Source: Spirochaetaceae bacterium (lineage in GTDB: Bacteria > Spirochaetota > Spirochaetia > Treponematales > Treponemataceae). Taken from it: a DNA stretch of 8,860 bases. This document shows, one piece after another, positions 7,491-8,860 of this stretch. Where the stretch lies: assembly GCA_017646305.1 (NCBI GenBank), contig JAGCMR010000003.1, forward strand, positions 1 to 8,860. Direction: 5' to 3'. The notes under the pieces were generated by a model. That model had not been told where the DNA came from. It made no database searches and saw only the letters and a program-made list of their open reading frames with translations. Position numbers and translations under genes: made by a program. Within the stretch, counting starts at the first letter, position 1. Each line of letters starts with the position of its first letter.

Positions 7491-7494
7491 AGTT
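7464..7494. repeat. 8-base inverted repeat overlapping the htrA promoter
   Basis: AACTTTTA (7464-7471) and TAAAAGTT (7487-7494) are perfect inverted copies separated by 15 bases. The arms cover most of the predicted -35 and -10 elements, so the repeat could be an operator for a dimeric repressor. It could also be a weak AT-rich hairpin ahead of TCTTTT, acting as a poor terminator for map, or a chance match in AT-rich DNA. Confidence 0.4.
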
Positions 7495-7545
7495 TCTTTT
7501 ACAGAGAGTTGATTTTTAATCCTGTAGGGGAGACTTTTATTCACT

Positions 7546-7550
7546 GGAGG
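7546..7550 (+). promoter_or_regulatory. Ribosome binding site of htrA
   Basis: A full GGAGG lies 9 bases before the ATG at 7560. It fixes the start directly ahead of the basic, hydrophobic signal sequence. Confidence 0.75.
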
Positions 7551-7559
7551 TTTATTTAT

Positions 7560-8860
7560 ATGAAACGACGAACAAAATATCTGGCAGGTGTAGCATTTGC
7601 CACACTCTTGTCCTTTCTGCTGTTTTCCTTTTCCTGTAGCTCTTCGGAGGGAAAATCTGCCAATACAGCTTTTGCAGACACTGCTCCTGCGGTTGCCATT
7701 GCAAAGGATTCCTTGGCAGTGGCAGAGGCAATGCAAAATGTGTTCCGCTCAGTTTCCAGCGGAGTTCTCCCCAGCATTGTAGAAATCGATGTGATTGAAA
7801 AGAAAACTGTTACCACTCCTTCCATGGGCTGGCCTTTTAATTTTTTCTTTGGTCAGGGAGAAGAAGGTGAAGGTCAGACTCGGGAATATGAGCAGTCTGG
7901 TCTCGGTTCTGGTGTAATTGTACGAAAAAACGGCGATACCTACTATGCCCTGACCAACAATCACGTGGCAGGTTCTGCAAATGAAATTTCTGTTCGTCTT
8001 TCTGATGACCGTACCTTTGATGCAAAGCTGGTAGGAAAGGATGAGCGAATGGACATTGCCTTGGTTTCCTTTGAGGCCAAGAATGAAAATATTCCTGTGG
8101 CAGTGTTGGGAGATTCTGACACTGTACAAACTGGCGACATCTGCTTTGCCATGGGAACTCCCTTGGGATACTATGCTTCTGTAACCCAGGGAATTGTTAG
8201 TGCAACTGGTCGTTCCGGAAACGGAATTGGCAATATTAGTGACTTCATTCAGACAGACGCAGCCATCAATCAAGGTAACTCCGGTGGTGCTCTGGTAAAT
8301 ATTTACGGTGAGGTAATTGGAATCAACACATGGATAGCATCTCAATCTGGTGGATCTCAGGGATTGGGCTTTGCGATTCCCATTAACAACGTAAAAAAGG
8401 CTATTGATTCATTCATCGAAACTGGTAAGGTAACTTACGGCTGGATGGGTGTTTCTCTGGTGGATATTACCAACGAGTACAAGGAAGCTTTGGGGGTTGG
8501 TAGCCGTGTAGGTGCCTTTGCATCTCAGATTTTCATCGGTTCTCCTGCTCAAAAGGCTGGAATGCAGGCTGGTGACTTTGTAATTAAGCTGAACGGCCAT
8601 GATGTTCGGACTGTGGATCAGCTGGTGCGAGAAGTAGGTGATTTGACGGTAGGTGAAACTGCTGACTTTGTAGTTTTGCGTGGTGGCAAGGAAGTTTCCT
8701 TAGAAGTGAAGATTGAAAATCGAGATGAGGAACTGGTTGCTGACAACTCAAAGTTGTGGCCAGGATTTATCGCCGCACCTCTCAATGAGACTTCTCGCAA
8801 GCAGCTGAAGCTGACCGAGGACAAGGTGGAGGGCGTGGTGGTTACTAGCGTTCAGCCTAA
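7560..8860 (+). CDS. htrA: HtrA/DegP-type periplasmic serine protease, 3' end missing
   Basis: The reading frame is open to the right edge (433 codons visible). It encodes an exported trypsin-fold protease that degrades or holds damaged envelope proteins. The N-terminus is a basic, hydrophobic signal sequence (MKRRTKYLAG, core to about 24) ending in SFSC; Cys26 followed by serines suggests a spirochaetal lipoprotein with a relaxed lipobox. The protease domain (about 60-285) contains the full triad His135 (TNNHVAG), Asp165 (RMDIAL) and Ser241 (QGNSGGAL), preceded by a flexible loop with WPFNFFFGQGEEGEGQ (91-106). A first PDZ domain spans about 295-388 (GSPAQKAGMQAGDFVIKLNG). A second begins near 400 with LWPGFIAAPLN and is cut off, so a two-PDZ DegP-like architecture is inferred. 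It probably has its own promoter in the preceding gap. Confidence 0.95.
   Translation, partial: MKRRTKYLAGVAFATLLSFLLFSFSCSSSEGKSANTAFADTAPAVAIAKDSLAVAEAMQNVFRSVSSGVLPSIVEIDVIEKKTVTTPSMGWPFNFFFGQGEEGEGQTREYEQSGLGSGVIVRKNGDTYYALTNNHVAGSANEISVRLSDDRTFDAKLVGKDERMDIALVSFEAKNENIPVAVLGDSDTVQTGDICFAMGTPLGYYASVTQGIVSATGRSGNGIGNISDFIQTDAAINQGNSGGALVNIYGEVIGINTWIASQSGGSQGLGFAIPINNVKKAIDSFIETGKVTYGWMGVSLVDITNEYKEALGVGSRVGAFASQIFIGSPAQKAGMQAGDFVIKLNGHDVRTVDQLVREVGDLTVGETADFVVLRGGKEVSLEVKIENRDEELVADNSKLWPGFIAAPLNETSRKQLKLTEDKVEGVVVTSVQP

Larger units (their letters stand above)
7402..7559 (+). other. AT-rich intergenic region between map and htrA
   Basis: This 158-base stretch is the only real intergenic space in the window. 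The first ~50 bases are very T-rich. They include an 8-base inverted repeat, TTCTTAAA (7406-7413) with TTTAAGAA (7450-7457), but its 36-base loop and the lack of a following T-run make it a poor terminator. The second part holds the htrA promoter candidate and a leader of about 60 bases ending in a strong SD. No small ORF with an SD or structured RNA was evident. Confidence 0.6.

Noticed and set aside
7509..7540. Second promoter with TTGATT at 7509
   Set aside because: No acceptable -10 element occurs 16-18 bases downstream; only TTTTAT at a 20-base spacing.
7749..8345. A 198-codon open frame on the - strand opposite htrA
   Set aside because: It lies wholly inside a clear protease gene with an intact catalytic triad, its product resembles no known family, and no SD was evident; it is a shadow frame.

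Overview
The window reads as an ordinary stretch of bacterial chromosome, most likely from a Treponema-like spirochaete. The basis is the bacterial use of a V/A-type (archaeal-type) ATPase with subunit order K-F-E-A-B-D, the succession J-protein / methionine aminopeptidase / HtrA protease that I recall from treponemal genomes, a relaxed spirochaetal-style lipobox on the HtrA protein, and family-level resemblance of the proteins. This assignment rests on recognition only; no database was searched. All supported genes lie on the + strand.

Bases 1-4871 carry the end of a V/A-type ATPase operon: the last 30 codons of the membrane rotor subunit K, then F (central stalk), E (peripheral stalk), A (catalytic), B (non-catalytic) and D (central shaft). 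Spacing is extremely tight: gaps of 14 and 13 bases around F, four-base ATGA overlaps at E/A and A/B, and 2 bases between B and D. Subunit I presumably lies upstream. No gene for subunit C or G is present between K and D.

Bases 4912-7401 hold four more closely packed genes on the same strand: a universal-stress-protein-like protein with a degraded nucleotide motif, a short flavodoxin-fold protein without a clear FMN loop, a J-domain protein with a helical TPR-like C-terminal part, and type I methionine aminopeptidase (map). The gaps are 40, 9 and 7 bases and then a four-base overlap, and no convincing terminator separates them from the ATPase genes, so read-through from the ATPase operon is possible. 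Three genes use non-ATG starts (TTG for F, GTG for D, TTG for the J-protein).

Bases 7402-7559 form the only sizeable intergenic region. It is AT-rich and contains a reasonable sigma70-type promoter with an extended -10, overlapped by an 8-base inverted repeat. It leads into htrA, a periplasmic, probably lipid-anchored serine protease that runs off the right edge of the window.

Together the genes cover ion-driven energy conversion, then protein maturation and quality control: co-chaperone, N-terminal methionine removal and envelope proteolysis. I found no mobile element, CRISPR array, tRNA, rRNA or clearly novel system. The points worth a second look are the missing C/G subunits and the changed gene order, the P-loop variant in subunit A, the three unknown or degenerate proteins after the ATPase, and the palindromic htrA promoter.
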